Positions 42,004 through 51,544 of a stretch of DNA of 54,168 nt are shown here, piece by piece. Numbering within the stretch: the stretch's first letter is position 1; every line of letters begins with the position of its first letter. The notes beneath the pieces were generated by a model that saw only the letters and a program-made list of their open reading frames with translations, ran no database searches and was not told the origin of the DNA. The stretch lies in assembly GCA_934402515.1 (NCBI GenBank), contig CAKRTZ010000009.1, positions 1 through 54,168 of the forward strand, given 5' to 3'. The stretch comes from an uncultured Lachnospiraceae bacterium. Lineage in GTDB: Bacteria > Bacillota > Clostridia > Lachnospirales > Lachnospiraceae. A program made the position numbers and the translations under genes.

Positions 42004-44103
42004 TTACTTTCCTTTCTGATACAGCGTCACAATCCAGATGGGATTTTCTCCCGTCATCAGGTGATAGCTGCCCACCTCCTTGGTTCTTGCCACTGTGACG
42101 GAAACCATTTCTGCCACCAGTTCCGGCTGTCTGGTAAGCTGTTGGACAGCGCTGATGGTTTCTACAGAAATGGCATTGAGGACAATGCGAACCTGGGGAT
42201 TTTTCTGAAACAATACGTCGACAATCTCTGACAGATTTCCTCCGGTTCCCCCTAAAAACGCATGGGTGGGGGCAGGCAAATCCTTTAGTGCCTCCGGTGC
42301 CAAACCGGGAACAATGGTCACATTGGATGCCTTTAACTTTTTCCGGTTACTCTTTAACAGTTCCACTGCCTCCGGATTTCTCTCAATGGCATACACCTGA
42401 CCCTCCGGCACGGCACGCCCGCAGGCGATGGTGACAGAACCTGTTCCGGCACCGATATCATAGACAATGCTGTCCGGTAACAGTGCCAGTTTTGCTACGG
42501 AGATGGCACGCACTTCTTCCTTTGTCATGGGCACTTTGCCCCGTTCCAGTTCCCCGTCTGCAATTCCATTGGAAAACGGCTCCGGCTGAGGATTTTCGAG
42601 ATAGAGGATGGTGTTTCCCTTCTGGTCAAAATCCAGAAATTCCTGTGGATGCCCGGACAGAATCCGTTCCTCCGGGTAGCCCAGGTTACTGCCTGTAGTA
42701 AAAGTCACTTCTGTCATGTCATAGGCGAGACATTGTTCTGCCACCTCCCGCACGGTGGCGACTCCTGCCGCAAGCACAAACACCTGATGTCTGGTAAAAA
42801 CAGAATGTAACACATCACAGCTGCGCCCATGACAGCTAAGCAGTGCCGCATCCTGCCAGTCCACCTTTAACCGGGAGGCAAAGGCAGCCACGGAACTGAT
42901 ACCCGGAAGGACCTGGTAAGAATACCCTGCCTGGGTCAGCTTTTTTCCCAACGCACTGGCACCACTGTAAAAGCCAGTATCTCCGGATAACAGCACCACG
43001 ATGTGGCACCTTTTGGCATCTTCCCATTTCGCTGTGGTTTCCCGGATATAGGCTGCAATTTCCTCCGGCATATAGGCAGAGAAACGGACGGCGCGGGAGT
43101 TTTCTGTCAGGCTGACAGCCTCCAGCATCCGTTTCGCTCCAATGAGTAAATCTGCCTCCCGGATACAGTCCTGCACCTCTCCTGTCCTTCCGGCAGGGCT
43201 GCCCATGCCGATGCCCGCCAGGGTAATGGAAGGTATCTGGTGAGTACTGTCTGTCCTGGCAGAAGTTTCCCTGTTTTCCCCAGCCTCACAGGGGTTCTGC
43301 CCTGGAAAACTATCTTCTTCCAGCCACTGTATAATTTCCTCCATGGAAGAACCGGTTTCCTCCGGTCTGCTAAGAACCACCATGGAAATTCCTGCCTGTC
43401 TTGCAGCCTCCCGCTTTTCCTCATAGCCCCCTGCTTTTCCACTCTCCTTGGATACCAGAAACGCCGCATGGCTCTGGTGGAGCATGGCAAGATTCATTTC
43501 CACAGAAAAAGGCCCCTGCATGGCAAAAATATGGCTGGTGGGTACGCCTGCATCCAACACCTGTTGAATCAGGGCAGGGTTAGGCAGCATCCGTACGTAG
43601 AGTCTGGTTCTGTCGGAAATTCCCTCTGTGAAGGCATGGATTTCTTTACTTCCTGTGGTGAGAAAAATGGCACCGGATTGGTTTTCCAGATAAGCCACCG
43701 CATGGGATAACTCCGCCACCTTATGGATGAAAGGTTCTTCCTCCTCCGGTTCATTTGTTGACCGGAGCAGTCGATAATAAGGCAAGTGGCTTTCCTGTGC
43801 CGCCTGACGGATATTCTCGGTCACTTCCACTGCATAGGGATGGGTGGCATCGATGACACAGGAAAAGGGATGCGCCTCCATCCAGGCACGCATCTGTTCT
43901 TTGTCCATGCGTCCGGTATGGACGGACACCTGTTTCCTCAACACCTCCGAAAGCACGGCATCCTGCTCTAGGATCTGTTCCCCATAATCTGTCGCCACAC
44001 ACACATTGCAGGAAAAGCCTCTGGATGCCAGTTTTTCGGTGAGAATTCTCCCCTCACTGGTTCCTCCGAAGATTAAAATGTTTTTGGATGAAATGTTCTT
44101 CAT
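42004..44103 (-). CDS. CbiJ-CbiE-CbiT fusion (precorrin-6A reductase and C5,15-methyltransferase/decarboxylase)
   Basis: 699 residues from the ATG at 44103, which shares ATGA with the cbiH stop. The frame is open to 44286 inside cbiH but is not coding there. Residues 1 to about 255 are CbiJ/CobK (ILIFGGTSEGRILTEKL, DATHPYAVEVTENI, TTGSKEI). Residues about 290-500 are CbiE (ITLAGIGMGSPAGRT, LLSGDTGFYSGA, VLPGISSVAAFASRL). Residues about 525-699 are CbiT (MTKEEVRAISVAKL, DIGAGTGSVTIACGRA, AIERNPEA). CbiE-CbiT fusion (CobL type) is known; CbiJ joined ahead of it through an acidic linker is rarer. It performs reduction of the macrocycle, methylation at C-5 and C-15, and C-12 acetate decarboxylation. 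Confidence 0.93.
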   Translation of the reverse strand: MKNISSKNILIFGGTSEGRILTEKLASRGFSCNVCVATDYGEQILEQDAVLSEVLRKQVSVHTGRMDKEQMRAWMEAHPFSCVIDATHPYAVEVTENIRQAAQESHLPYYRLLRSTNEPEEEEPFIHKVAELSHAVAYLENQSGAIFLTTGSKEIHAFTEGISDRTRLYVRMLPNPALIQQVLDAGVPTSHIFAMQGPFSVEMNLAMLHQSHAAFLVSKESGKAGGYEEKREAARQAGISMVVLSRPEETGSSMEEIIQWLEEDSFPGQNPCEAGENRETSARTDSTHQIPSITLAGIGMGSPAGRTGEVQDCIREADLLIGAKRMLEAVSLTENSRAVRFSAYMPEEIAAYIRETTAKWEDAKRCHIVVLLSGDTGFYSGASALGKKLTQAGYSYQVLPGISSVAAFASRLKVDWQDAALLSCHGRSCDVLHSVFTRHQVFVLAAGVATVREVAEQCLAYDMTEVTFTTGSNLGYPEERILSGHPQEFLDFDQKGNTILYLENPQPEPFSNGIADGELERGKVPMTKEEVRAISVAKLALLPDSIVYDIGAGTGSVTIACGRAVPEGQVYAIERNPEAVELLKSNRKKLKASNVTIVPGLAPEALKDLPAPTHAFLGGTGGNLSEIVDVLFQKNPQVRIVLNAISVETISAVQQLTRQPELVAEMVSVTVARTKEVGSYHLMTGENPIWIVTLYQKGK

Positions 44104-44843
44104 ATCTGATACCCTCTGGGTGTAACCATTTTTCCGTTGATGATACGGGTCTGGGAATTGCCAATAAACACGGTGGTAAACATATTCACTTGTTTGTCCC
44201 GGCACTCTTTCAGGGTACAGAGTTCGTAATGCTCTCCCTCCCGTCCGATATTCTCCACCAGGCCACAAACCGTATCCGGGGAACAATATTCTAACATCCA
44301 GTCGCAGGCTTTCTGCAGATAGTCCTCCCTCTTTTTGCTGGAAGGATTGTAAAGGACCATGACAAAATCCCCCTGGGCTGCATGGCGGATGCGGTTTTCA
44401 ATTTTGGCAAGAGGGGTCATTAAATCACTTAAACTAATCAGGGCAAAATCGTGAATTAAAGGAGCACCCAGAACAGCCGCTCCTGTGAGGGCTGCGGTGG
44501 TTCCGGGAATCATGGCAATATCCACCTGGGGAAACTGCTCCGACAATTCCAGAATCAGCCCGGAAAGCCCGTAAACTCCCGCATCTCCGCTACAGACCAG
44601 AGCCACGCTTTTCCCCTTTAATGCCTCCTCAAAAACCAGACGGCAGCGGTCTGCCTCCCGCATCATGGGGTTGGCAAGAAACACTTTCTGTTGAAACGCT
44701 TCTTCCGGGAAGGCTTTTTTGATTAACTCCACATAAACCGTATAACCAACAATCACATCGCACTGGCTTAACACATCCTGCGCCTGGATTGTCATTTGTT
44801 CCCGGTTACCCGGTCCGATTCCCACTACAAAGATTTTACCCAA
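44100..44843 (-). CDS. cbiH: Cobalt-precorrin-3 C17-methyltransferase CbiH
   Basis: 247 residues, a class III (tetrapyrrole) methylase. It begins IFVVGIGPGNREQMTIQAQD, with LVCSGDAGVYGLSGLILEL and IPGTTAALTGAAVLGAPLIHDF in the SAM/substrate cleft. It methylates C-17 with ring contraction. ATGA overlap with the CbiJET gene and 8 bases of overlap with cbiG. Confidence 0.95.
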   Translation of the reverse strand: MGKIFVVGIGPGNREQMTIQAQDVLSQCDVIVGYTVYVELIKKAFPEEAFQQKVFLANPMMREADRCRLVFEEALKGKSVALVCSGDAGVYGLSGLILELSEQFPQVDIAMIPGTTAALTGAAVLGAPLIHDFALISLSDLMTPLAKIENRIRHAAQGDFVMVLYNPSSKKREDYLQKACDWMLEYCSPDTVCGLVENIGREGEHYELCTLKECRDKQVNMFTTVFIGNSQTRIINGKMVTPRGYQI

Positions 44844-45969
44844 AGGTCAGCCTCCTTGTTCCTAAAGCAACGGCAAGAGTGATTCCGTTTGCCGCCTGTT
44901 TTTCAATGATTAACTGTTTTCCGGTGAACGCCCCGTTCTCTTGCAGCGCCCGCAGCGCTGCCCGCTCACACACGTTGTCGATGCCCACCGTCTGCTCCAC
45001 AAAGTCGGAATGTTGAAAAGTTCCCTCCACCTGCTGTAATTCCTGGGCACTGTAACAGTGATAGGGAAGGTGATGGGACTTTGCAAATTCACAGATTCCC
45101 GCCTCCTCCGCTTTCCGGTCGATGGATGCCACTGCCCGGACTGCATCCAGGGGCAGCTTTTTCTGGTGAAACAGCTCTGTCACTGCTCTTTCAATTTCTG
45201 CAAAGGATTTTTCCCTGCGGCATCCGATTCCAATCACCAGATTTCTTGGAATCAGCCAGAGATCGTCCGTATTTTCGGCAGGGGATAACCCGATATAGAT
45301 TTTGTTTTCCTGTCCGTTCCACCGGGCAATCTCCTGTCTGGGAAAAAGCTGGATTCCCTCTGGTAAATCGGAACGGTTTTCCAGGTCGGTAAAAGAATCC
45401 TCCACCAACAGAGAAAGGGATTCTCCCCGTAACAGTGCCGATTCCCTTTCCTTGATTTTTTCCCTGTCGGTAAGAAACAGTTCCTGCTGTTTTGCCCATA
45501 CATCCAGGGCGATTTTCCCCTCCACATCCGAGGCGGTGGTCAGTACCGGAGTGGCATGCAGCTTCTCTGCCAGCCACGTGGCACAGGCGTTTGCCCCACC
45601 CAGATGCCCGGAAAGAATGGGAATAACAAACTGCCCTCTTTCATCACACACCACCACGGCGGGATCTGTCTTTTTATCTTTCACAAAAGGAGCAATCCCC
45701 CGGACGGCAATGCCCGCCGCTCCTACAAAAATCAGAAGGTCTACCCGGAAAAATTCTCTGCCTGTCCAGTCCCCCAAAGAATCCCGGACAAGTTCCAGAG
45801 CGTTGGACATTTCCGATGGTTCCTCTGTCACAAACCGTTCATAACAGCTCCGACTGCCGCAGAACACCCTCACGGTATAGGCGTGGTTTCCCTCCTGCAA
45901 ATAGAGGTCTTTAATCTGTAGCGCCAGCCGGAGTCCCGGCAAGGTAAATCCAATGACAGAAATATTCAT
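44836..45969 (-). CDS. cbiG: Cobalt-precorrin-5A hydrolase CbiG
   Basis: 377 residues with the N-terminal, central and C-terminal CbiG regions. LLIFVGAAGIAVRGIAPFVKDKKTDPAVVVCDERGQ is the conserved centre of the N-terminal domain, VIPILSGHLGGANACA follows, and the C-terminal domain begins LVIGIGCRREKS. It opens the delta-lactone and releases C-20 as acetaldehyde, a step unique to the anaerobic route. ATGA overlap with cbiF. Confidence 0.95.
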   Translation of the reverse strand: MNISVIGFTLPGLRLALQIKDLYLQEGNHAYTVRVFCGSRSCYERFVTEEPSEMSNALELVRDSLGDWTGREFFRVDLLIFVGAAGIAVRGIAPFVKDKKTDPAVVVCDERGQFVIPILSGHLGGANACATWLAEKLHATPVLTTASDVEGKIALDVWAKQQELFLTDREKIKERESALLRGESLSLLVEDSFTDLENRSDLPEGIQLFPRQEIARWNGQENKIYIGLSPAENTDDLWLIPRNLVIGIGCRREKSFAEIERAVTELFHQKKLPLDAVRAVASIDRKAEEAGICEFAKSHHLPYHCYSAQELQQVEGTFQHSDFVEQTVGIDNVCERAALRALQENGAFTGKQLIIEKQAANGITLAVALGTRRLTFG

Positions 45970-46724
45970 TTCGATGCCTTTCGATATTCGGTGGAAAAAT
46001 CCGCTGCGTAAAGCCGGGATTTTTCATATCCGCTTTTTCCTGCCACATCCCCCACAATAATTAACGCTGTTTTGGTAATTCCCGCCTTTTTGGCAAGTTC
46101 TGGCAGGGTTTCAAGGGTTGCCACAATCTTTTTCTCATCCGGCCAGGTGGCCTTGTATACAAGAGACGCGGGGGTATCCGGTGGATAGCCTCCGGCAATC
46201 AGTCTCTCCGCTAACTGGGAAAGCATGCCGGTACTTAAAAACAGCACCATGGTGGCCTGGTGTGCCGCCAGCTTTTCAATCTGCTCCTGCTCAGGCACTT
46301 TCGTTGTTCCCTCCATCCGTGTTAAAATCACAGTCTGTGAAATCCCCGGCAGGGTATATTCCAGATTCAGGGCAGATGCTGCCCCACAGAAAGAGCTGAC
46401 GCCCGGACAGCTTGTAAAGGCGATGCCTTTTGCCTCCAGGATGTCCATCTGCTCCCGGATTGCTCCGTAAATACTGGGGTCGCCGGTATGTAGGCGTACG
46501 GTCTGTTTCCCCTCTGTCTCTGCCTGCTCCATGACGGCAATCACTTCCTCCAGCGTCATATAAGCGCTGTCATAAACCTTACAGCTTTCCTTTTTCCACT
46601 GTAAAAGCTGGGGATTTACCAAAGAGCCCGCATAGATAATCACATCTGCCTGCTGTAATAATTGCTGTCCCCGCACCGTGATTAAATCCACAGCTCCGGG
46701 TCCTGCCCCTACAAAATGAACCAT
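45966..46724 (-). CDS. cbiF: Cobalt-precorrin-4 C11-methyltransferase CbiF
   Basis: 252 residues. Class III methylase signatures: VHFVGAGPGAVDLITVRG, YAGSLVNPQLL (typical of CbiF/CobM), HTGDPSIYGAIREQM, and CPGVSSFCGAASAL. It methylates C-11. It follows the CobC-like gene by 32 bases. Confidence 0.95.
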   Translation of the reverse strand: MVHFVGAGPGAVDLITVRGQQLLQQADVIIYAGSLVNPQLLQWKKESCKVYDSAYMTLEEVIAVMEQAETEGKQTVRLHTGDPSIYGAIREQMDILEAKGIAFTSCPGVSSFCGAASALNLEYTLPGISQTVILTRMEGTTKVPEQEQIEKLAAHQATMVLFLSTGMLSQLAERLIAGGYPPDTPASLVYKATWPDEKKIVATLETLPELAKKAGITKTALIIVGDVAGKSGYEKSRLYAADFSTEYRKASK

Positions 46725-46756
46725 TCTACTCGTCCTTTCTTACTGTTTGAAACCTT

Positions 46757-47377
46757 CTAAGCCATCCAGGCATCTCCCAGTTTCCATGTTTTTTCCCCAG
46801 TGAATTTCTTCCGCTCTGCGTCCCAGGTAAAACAATATCCACAGAGGGAAGCCACCTGATAATCATAGTAGCCTTTTCCCGACAGGGAAAACCGCTCTCC
46901 CAGTGCCATAATCGTGCCCCCGTGGACAACAAAGCAAAGCCTTTTCTCTATCCCGGACGGCCTTTCCTTTTCCATGATTTCCAGAAAGGCATCACAGCAC
47001 CGACTGGTGAACGCCTCTCTGGATTCTCCTTCCGGAAACGGCAGAGTCCCACCACTGTCAATCCAGCTTTGATACTGGATGTCTCCCGCCAGTTCCCGGT
47101 AATTTTTTCCTTCCCACAAACCGAAATCACATTCCCGCAATCCCGTTACCACTTGTTGTTTATAACCGGGAAACAAAAAATCGGCAGTCTGGATGCAGCG
47201 TTTCATCGGGCTGACATAGAGATGGAAATTTTCCATCACCGGTTCCTCTTTTCTCTGCTGAAAATATGGCTCCAAAAGCTGGCAGGTCTGGGGACACAGC
47301 GGTTCATCCGTACTGCCGATATAACGCTTTTCCAGATTGCCAGGTGTCTGCCCATGGCGAATCATCAGGATTTGCAT
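46757..47377 (-). CDS. cobC: Histidine-phosphatase family protein, probable alpha-ribazole phosphatase CobC
   Basis: 206 residues from the ATG at 47377; the frame is open to 47662 within the upstream CbiD region and is not coding there. The phosphohistidine motif is LMIRHGQTPGN, followed by RYIGSTDEPL, which resembles the CobC pattern. The second His is in FVVHGGTIMAL. CobC dephosphorylates alpha-ribazole 5'-phosphate or the phosphorylated product. The reaction is inferred from family and context; a generic phosphoglycerate-mutase-like phosphatase is the alternative. Overlaps the preceding fusion gene by 13 bases. Confidence 0.85.
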   Translation of the reverse strand: MQILMIRHGQTPGNLEKRYIGSTDEPLCPQTCQLLEPYFQQRKEEPVMENFHLYVSPMKRCIQTADFLFPGYKQQVVTGLRECDFGLWEGKNYRELAGDIQYQSWIDSGGTLPFPEGESREAFTSRCCDAFLEIMEKERPSGIEKRLCFVVHGGTIMALGERFSLSGKGYYDYQVASLCGYCFTWDAERKKFTGEKTWKLGDAWMA

Positions 47378-49260
47378 AACCGTTCCACCTTTTCCTTTGC
47401 GTGTTCTGAGACTGCCAACGTTCCAAAATCGCTGGAAAACAGAATCACATCCATGTCCAGTCCCTCGTAGACTCTGTGTCGGAGGTGGCTCATAATCCGG
47501 GCAAGGAGCCTCTGCATCACCGGTTCCAGGCATCCTGCCTCTTTTAAAACAGCCAGTGCCTCCTCCGTGGAAATACTGCCTAACACTTTGGGCAACAGGG
47601 ATGCATCCACCTGTGCTTCTACACAGCAGGCGCACAGGGTTTCCATTCTGGCATCCGCCCACCGGGAATGGGTGTTCATCACCCCACTTCCTACCTTTAC
47701 CAACTTTCCGATGTGTCCGATTAAGAGGATGCTTTCCACCTGGAACTCATATGCCATATCCAGGGTGTCTCCCAGAAAATTGCTGTACTTGATTCCAGTT
47801 TCCAAATCAATTCCCCAGGTGTCATGGGCGTAATCTCTGCCATAATTTCCCGGTGTCAGAAGGATTTCTTTCGCACCGTTTGCTGTTTTCATCCGCATCT
47901 CTGTCCGAATGGTTTCAATGAGTGCCTGTTCGCTCATGGGTTCCACAATGCCACTGGTTCCCAGAATGGAAATACCGCCCTCAATGCCCAGCCGGGGATT
48001 GAAGGTTTTCTTTGCCACTTTTTCCCCTTCCGGAACTTCCACCGTAACCCGGAAACCACCTTCGTATTCCAGTTCTTCTCCAACCCGCAAAAGCTGGGTG
48101 GCAATCTGCCTGCGGGGGGCGCTGTTGATGGCAGCCTCCCCCACCGGCTGGTCTAATCCAGCCCTGGTCACTCTGCCCACACCTTTTCCCCCTAAGATTT
48201 CAATTCCCTGAGGAATCCGCTCTACTGTGGCATACACCAAAATCTGATTGGTCACATCGTGGTCATCCCCCGCATCCTTCCGTACGGCACAGCGAACACT
48301 GGTTTCACTGGGGTGACTGATATCCTCAATGGAAAGTTCCAGTGTGGTTCCCTTGGGAACAGTAATGCGGATGGTTTTCTGGGGGTGTCCTGTGAGGAGC
48401 ATTCTTGCTGCCGCCCCTGCCGCCGCCGTGACACAGGTTCCCGTGGTAAAACCGCAGCGCAGTTTCTGGGTTCCCTTAAATACATAGGTCTGCTGTGGTG
48501 TTTTCTGGGATTCCAGCGCAGATAACATTCCCGGTTTCATATCAAAAAGCTGTTCGATATAAGCATCCGTCAGCACCTCTGCAGGAGTTCCGATGTTTTG
48601 TACCTGATGATTCTTCACACAGATAACCCGGTCTGCAAATTTCCGCGCCAAATCCAGTTCATGAAGGGACATCAGCACCCCAATCTGTTTCTGCTCTGCC
48701 TGTTCTTTCAGCATATGGAGAAATTCCAGCTTGTGGCGGATATCCAGAAAAGAGGTGGGTTCATCCAGCAGAATTACTTCCGGCTCCTGGCAAAGGGCTC
48801 TTGCCAGCAACACCCGCTGTCTCTGTCCATCGCTTATTTGTTCAAAATCCCGGTCTGCCAGCTCCGTTACCTGTGCCAGTTCCATTGCCTCCCGGACTTT
48901 TTCCTTATCGGTTTCCGACAAAAAACCTAACCGGTTGGTATAGGGATAGCGTCCGGTGGCAACCACATCCTCACAGGTCATCAGCTCCGGGCGCAGCCGT
49001 CCGGTGAGAACCACGGAAAGCCTCTTAGCTATCTCATTGCCGGAGAGCTTTTGCAGGGGTTTCCCTGTGAGAAGAATGTCCCCCTCCAAAGGCGGTAACT
49101 GACCACACAGGGTTTTTAATAAAGTGGATTTGCCGGAACCGTTCTGACCGATTAAAATGACCAGTTCTCCCGGCTTGAGTTCCAGGGATAAATCTCCCAG
49201 TACCATCCGCCTGCCGTACCCCACAGACAGATGGGCTAATTTCAGTAACTGTTCCGTCAT
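47365..49260 (-). CDS. Fusion of a BtuD/FecE-like ABC ATPase with CbiD (cobalt-precorrin-5B C1-methyltransferase)
   Basis: 631 residues in one uninterrupted frame. Residues 1 to about 255 are an ABC ATPase of the iron/B12 importer class: Walker A GQNGSGKST (38-46), signature ISDGQRQR (142-149, a variant of LSGGQ), Walker B VILLDEPTSFLD, and H-loop His200. Residues about 265-631 are CbiD (LRCGFTTGTCVTAAAGAAARM, TLDMAYEFQVESILLIGHIGKLVKVG). CbiD methylates C-1 of the corrin ring. ATGA overlap with the permease gene upstream suits the ATPase half; the Cbi genes downstream suit the other half. No ribosome site is seen at the junction, so the two domains are expected as one polypeptide. I know of no standard family with this arrangement. 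Confidence 0.93.
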   Translation of the reverse strand: MTEQLLKLAHLSVGYGRRMVLGDLSLELKPGELVILIGQNGSGKSTLLKTLCGQLPPLEGDILLTGKPLQKLSGNEIAKRLSVVLTGRLRPELMTCEDVVATGRYPYTNRLGFLSETDKEKVREAMELAQVTELADRDFEQISDGQRQRVLLARALCQEPEVILLDEPTSFLDIRHKLEFLHMLKEQAEQKQIGVLMSLHELDLARKFADRVICVKNHQVQNIGTPAEVLTDAYIEQLFDMKPGMLSALESQKTPQQTYVFKGTQKLRCGFTTGTCVTAAAGAAARMLLTGHPQKTIRITVPKGTTLELSIEDISHPSETSVRCAVRKDAGDDHDVTNQILVYATVERIPQGIEILGGKGVGRVTRAGLDQPVGEAAINSAPRRQIATQLLRVGEELEYEGGFRVTVEVPEGEKVAKKTFNPRLGIEGGISILGTSGIVEPMSEQALIETIRTEMRMKTANGAKEILLTPGNYGRDYAHDTWGIDLETGIKYSNFLGDTLDMAYEFQVESILLIGHIGKLVKVGSGVMNTHSRWADARMETLCACCVEAQVDASLLPKVLGSISTEEALAVLKEAGCLEPVMQRLLARIMSHLRHRVYEGLDMDVILFSSDFGTLAVSEHAKEKVERLCKS

Positions 49261-50288
49261 GCCTCCATCCCTCCTGTCCTTCTGCGGTGAATCATCATGT
49301 AAATAACAATGGGTGCTCCAATCACTGCGGTAATGGAACTGATGGAGATTTCTGTGGGGGCAAACAGCCAGCGTGCCAACACATCACAGAACAGGCAGAA
49401 CACTGCCCCTCCTAAGAAGCAGGCAGGAATCATAAGGATAGGTTTTGCCGTGCCGAAAAGACTTTTCATCAAATGGGGAACCGCAATGCCCACAAAGGAA
49501 ATGGGGCCGGCAAAGGCTGTCACACAGGCAGACAACAGGCTGGACAGCAGAATCAGAACCACCCGCAGCAGTCTGATGTTGACCCCCATGCTCTGGGCAT
49601 AGGACTCTCCCATCTGGTAGGCAGAAATGGGTTTGGACAAGAGAAAGCAAAACACCATGGTGATGGTGACCCAGAAAACCATGACTTTCACTTTATCCCA
49701 GCTCATGCCGGAAAAACTCCCCTGGGACCAGCTATGAAGATTGATAATATTGGAATCATCGGCAAAGGTGATGACGAACTCAGTAATAGCAGAACATACA
49801 TAGCCGATCATCACACCGCAGATTACCAGCATGGACATGTTAGGGACTTTCGTGGAAACCGCCAGCACAAAGCCCATTGCCAGCATAGATCCGGCAAACG
49901 CTGCCAGAATCATGCCGAAGGAACTGATGCGGATGCCTTTGCTTAACAGAAACACCATGGTAAGGGCTACGGTCAGTTTTGCCCCGGAGGAAATCCCCAG
50001 GACATAGGGACCGGCGATGGGGTTGCCGAAAAAGGTCTGGAGTAAGAATCCTGCCACAGACAGTGCTCCTCCTAAAAAAATGACAGCAAATACCCTGGGC
50101 AGACGGATGCCCCAGATAATGGCGGCTCCCTCCACGCCGTCGGTGTGATGTAGAAGAATCTGCCCAATATCAGACAGGGGGATTTTCACACTTCCCACGA
50201 TTACGTTGATTACAAAGAAAAGGCAAAGGCAGAGAATTAACAAAAAAAATCCCATGCCATAGCGCAGTTGTCTTTTTTGTGCTGTCAT
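49257..50288 (-). CDS. FecCD/BtuC-family ABC transporter permease
   Basis: 343 residues, about nine to ten membrane helices. Family signatures: IRLPRVFAVIFLGGALSVAGFLLQTFFGNPIAGPYVLGISSGAKL and FAGPISFVGIAVPHLMKSLFG with the coupling-helix region. Such permeases import Fe-siderophores, heme or cobalamin. It sits between a BtuF-like lipoprotein gene and the ATPase-CbiD fusion, with ATGA overlap to the latter, so a corrinoid or tetrapyrrole substrate is likely but not proven. Confidence 0.93.
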   Translation of the reverse strand: MTAQKRQLRYGMGFFLLILCLCLFFVINVIVGSVKIPLSDIGQILLHHTDGVEGAAIIWGIRLPRVFAVIFLGGALSVAGFLLQTFFGNPIAGPYVLGISSGAKLTVALTMVFLLSKGIRISSFGMILAAFAGSMLAMGFVLAVSTKVPNMSMLVICGVMIGYVCSAITEFVITFADDSNIINLHSWSQGSFSGMSWDKVKVMVFWVTITMVFCFLLSKPISAYQMGESYAQSMGVNIRLLRVVLILLSSLLSACVTAFAGPISFVGIAVPHLMKSLFGTAKPILMIPACFLGGAVFCLFCDVLARWLFAPTEISISSITAVIGAPIVIYMMIHRRRTGGMEA

Positions 50289-50317
50289 TTCATAACCTCT
50301 CCTTTCACACTGTCCTC

Positions 50318-51544
50318 TTATTTCAGTCGGTAAAAATAAGTCAGTTCATCTCCGGGATTCTCTCCAAACATTTTCTGAAAATCCAGTAAAATCTGGGCAA
50401 TTCCCGTGGATTTCTGGAACATGCTTTTCCGGGAACACCAGATATTTCCCGTTTTTACTGCTTTAAAATCCGCAAGGAGGGGGTTCTCTGCAAGCAAATC
50501 CTCCAGAGTGGCAAGTTCTCCCTCAATGGTACTGTTGTAAATCAGAATGTCGGCATCCCTAGCACTTTCGTAAAAAGCCTCCATCTGGATATTGCAGGTA
50601 GAAAGAGCATTTTCATCCGGTGGCAGAACTGTGGCATCCGGCAGATAAGTCCCTCCTGCCCACTGAATCATGGTGGCAATATAATCGTTACTTTTCCGCA
50701 CGTTCACCGCCCCATTGGCTGTCAGATAAAAAAATGCTACACTTTTTCCGGTACTTTCCTGGCAGGCAGATAAGGCAAGTTCCTTCTGCTTTTCAAAATA
50801 AGCTGCAGCCTGTTCTTCTTTTCCCAGAAGTGTACCATATACTTTCAGCCATTCCAGGCGTCCCAGGGGACTTTTTTCATAGCTGGAATATTCCACCAGC
50901 GTGGAAATTCCCAGCTTCTGTAACTGCTCCGTCACCTCCGGGGAATGGAAAATCATGGTGTTTTCAATGGCGAGGTCACAGCCACTGGACAGTAAAAGTT
51001 CATAGTCCGGCGCGCTGTATTTTCCGGCATAAAGCAGACTCCCATCTTCCAGGGCGGCTTTCGCCTCCTCCACATACCAGCCGTTTACATCCGTGCCGGT
51101 AAAACGGATATTTTCAATTCCACCCAGGGCACAGACCAAATCCATGACGGAGGTGGATACCAGATAAATCTGGTCTAAGGGTTGGCGCAGAACCGTCACA
51201 TTCTCTGGAAGCCCTGTGGGAATGGGGGCATCCTCCGGCACTACCAGATACTGCTCCTGCTGTTTTCCCTCTGCTCCCAATGTCATCAGACGATACCCCT
51301 GAGAATAGGTGTCAATTTGAAACAGGGAGGCATCCTCCACGGGAATCTCTCCCTCCGGGACAATTTCAGACCAGGTTACGGATTCTGCGGTGCTTTCTGA
51401 AGTCTCCAGGACAACCGTTTCTTCTGAAAGGGTTGTTTCCTGTTTCGTTTCACAGCCTGTACAGAAACAGAATAAAAACAGAAACAGACCAGCGACAGAA
51501 AGGCTGTACTTAAGCCTTCTGTCCACCGGTCTTAAAAGTGTCAT
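50318..51544 (-). CDS. BtuF/FhuD-like substrate-binding lipoprotein
   Basis: 408 residues. The lipoprotein signal peptide ends with FCTGC (Cys31). A Glu/Thr/Ser-rich linker to about 60 is followed by a helical-backbone (class III) binding fold: DQIYLVSTSVMDLVCALGG, GKYSAPDYELLLSSGCDLAIENTMI, and LLAENPLLADFKAVKTGNIWC near the end. The family delivers iron complexes, heme or corrinoids to FecCD/BtuC permeases. It shares ATGA with the NEAT-like lipoprotein gene upstream and lies 29 bases before the permease gene. Confidence 0.9.
   Translation of the reverse strand: MTLLRPVDRRLKYSLSVAGLFLFLFCFCTGCETKQETTLSEETVVLETSESTAESVTWSEIVPEGEIPVEDASLFQIDTYSQGYRLMTLGAEGKQQEQYLVVPEDAPIPTGLPENVTVLRQPLDQIYLVSTSVMDLVCALGGIENIRFTGTDVNGWYVEEAKAALEDGSLLYAGKYSAPDYELLLSSGCDLAIENTMIFHSPEVTEQLQKLGISTLVEYSSYEKSPLGRLEWLKVYGTLLGKEEQAAAYFEKQKELALSACQESTGKSVAFFYLTANGAVNVRKSNDYIATMIQWAGGTYLPDATVLPPDENALSTCNIQMEAFYESARDADILIYNSTIEGELATLEDLLAENPLLADFKAVKTGNIWCSRKSMFQKSTGIAQILLDFQKMFGENPGDELTYFYRLK

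Noticed and set aside
44104..44286. Upstream extension of the CbiJET fusion inside cbiH
   Set aside because: The ATGA overlap at 44100-44103 and the CbiJ-type start MKNISSKNILIFGG mark the true start.
47378..47662. Upstream extension of the CobC-like gene
   Set aside because: It is a shadow of the CbiD region; the phosphatase begins MQILMIRHG at 47377.
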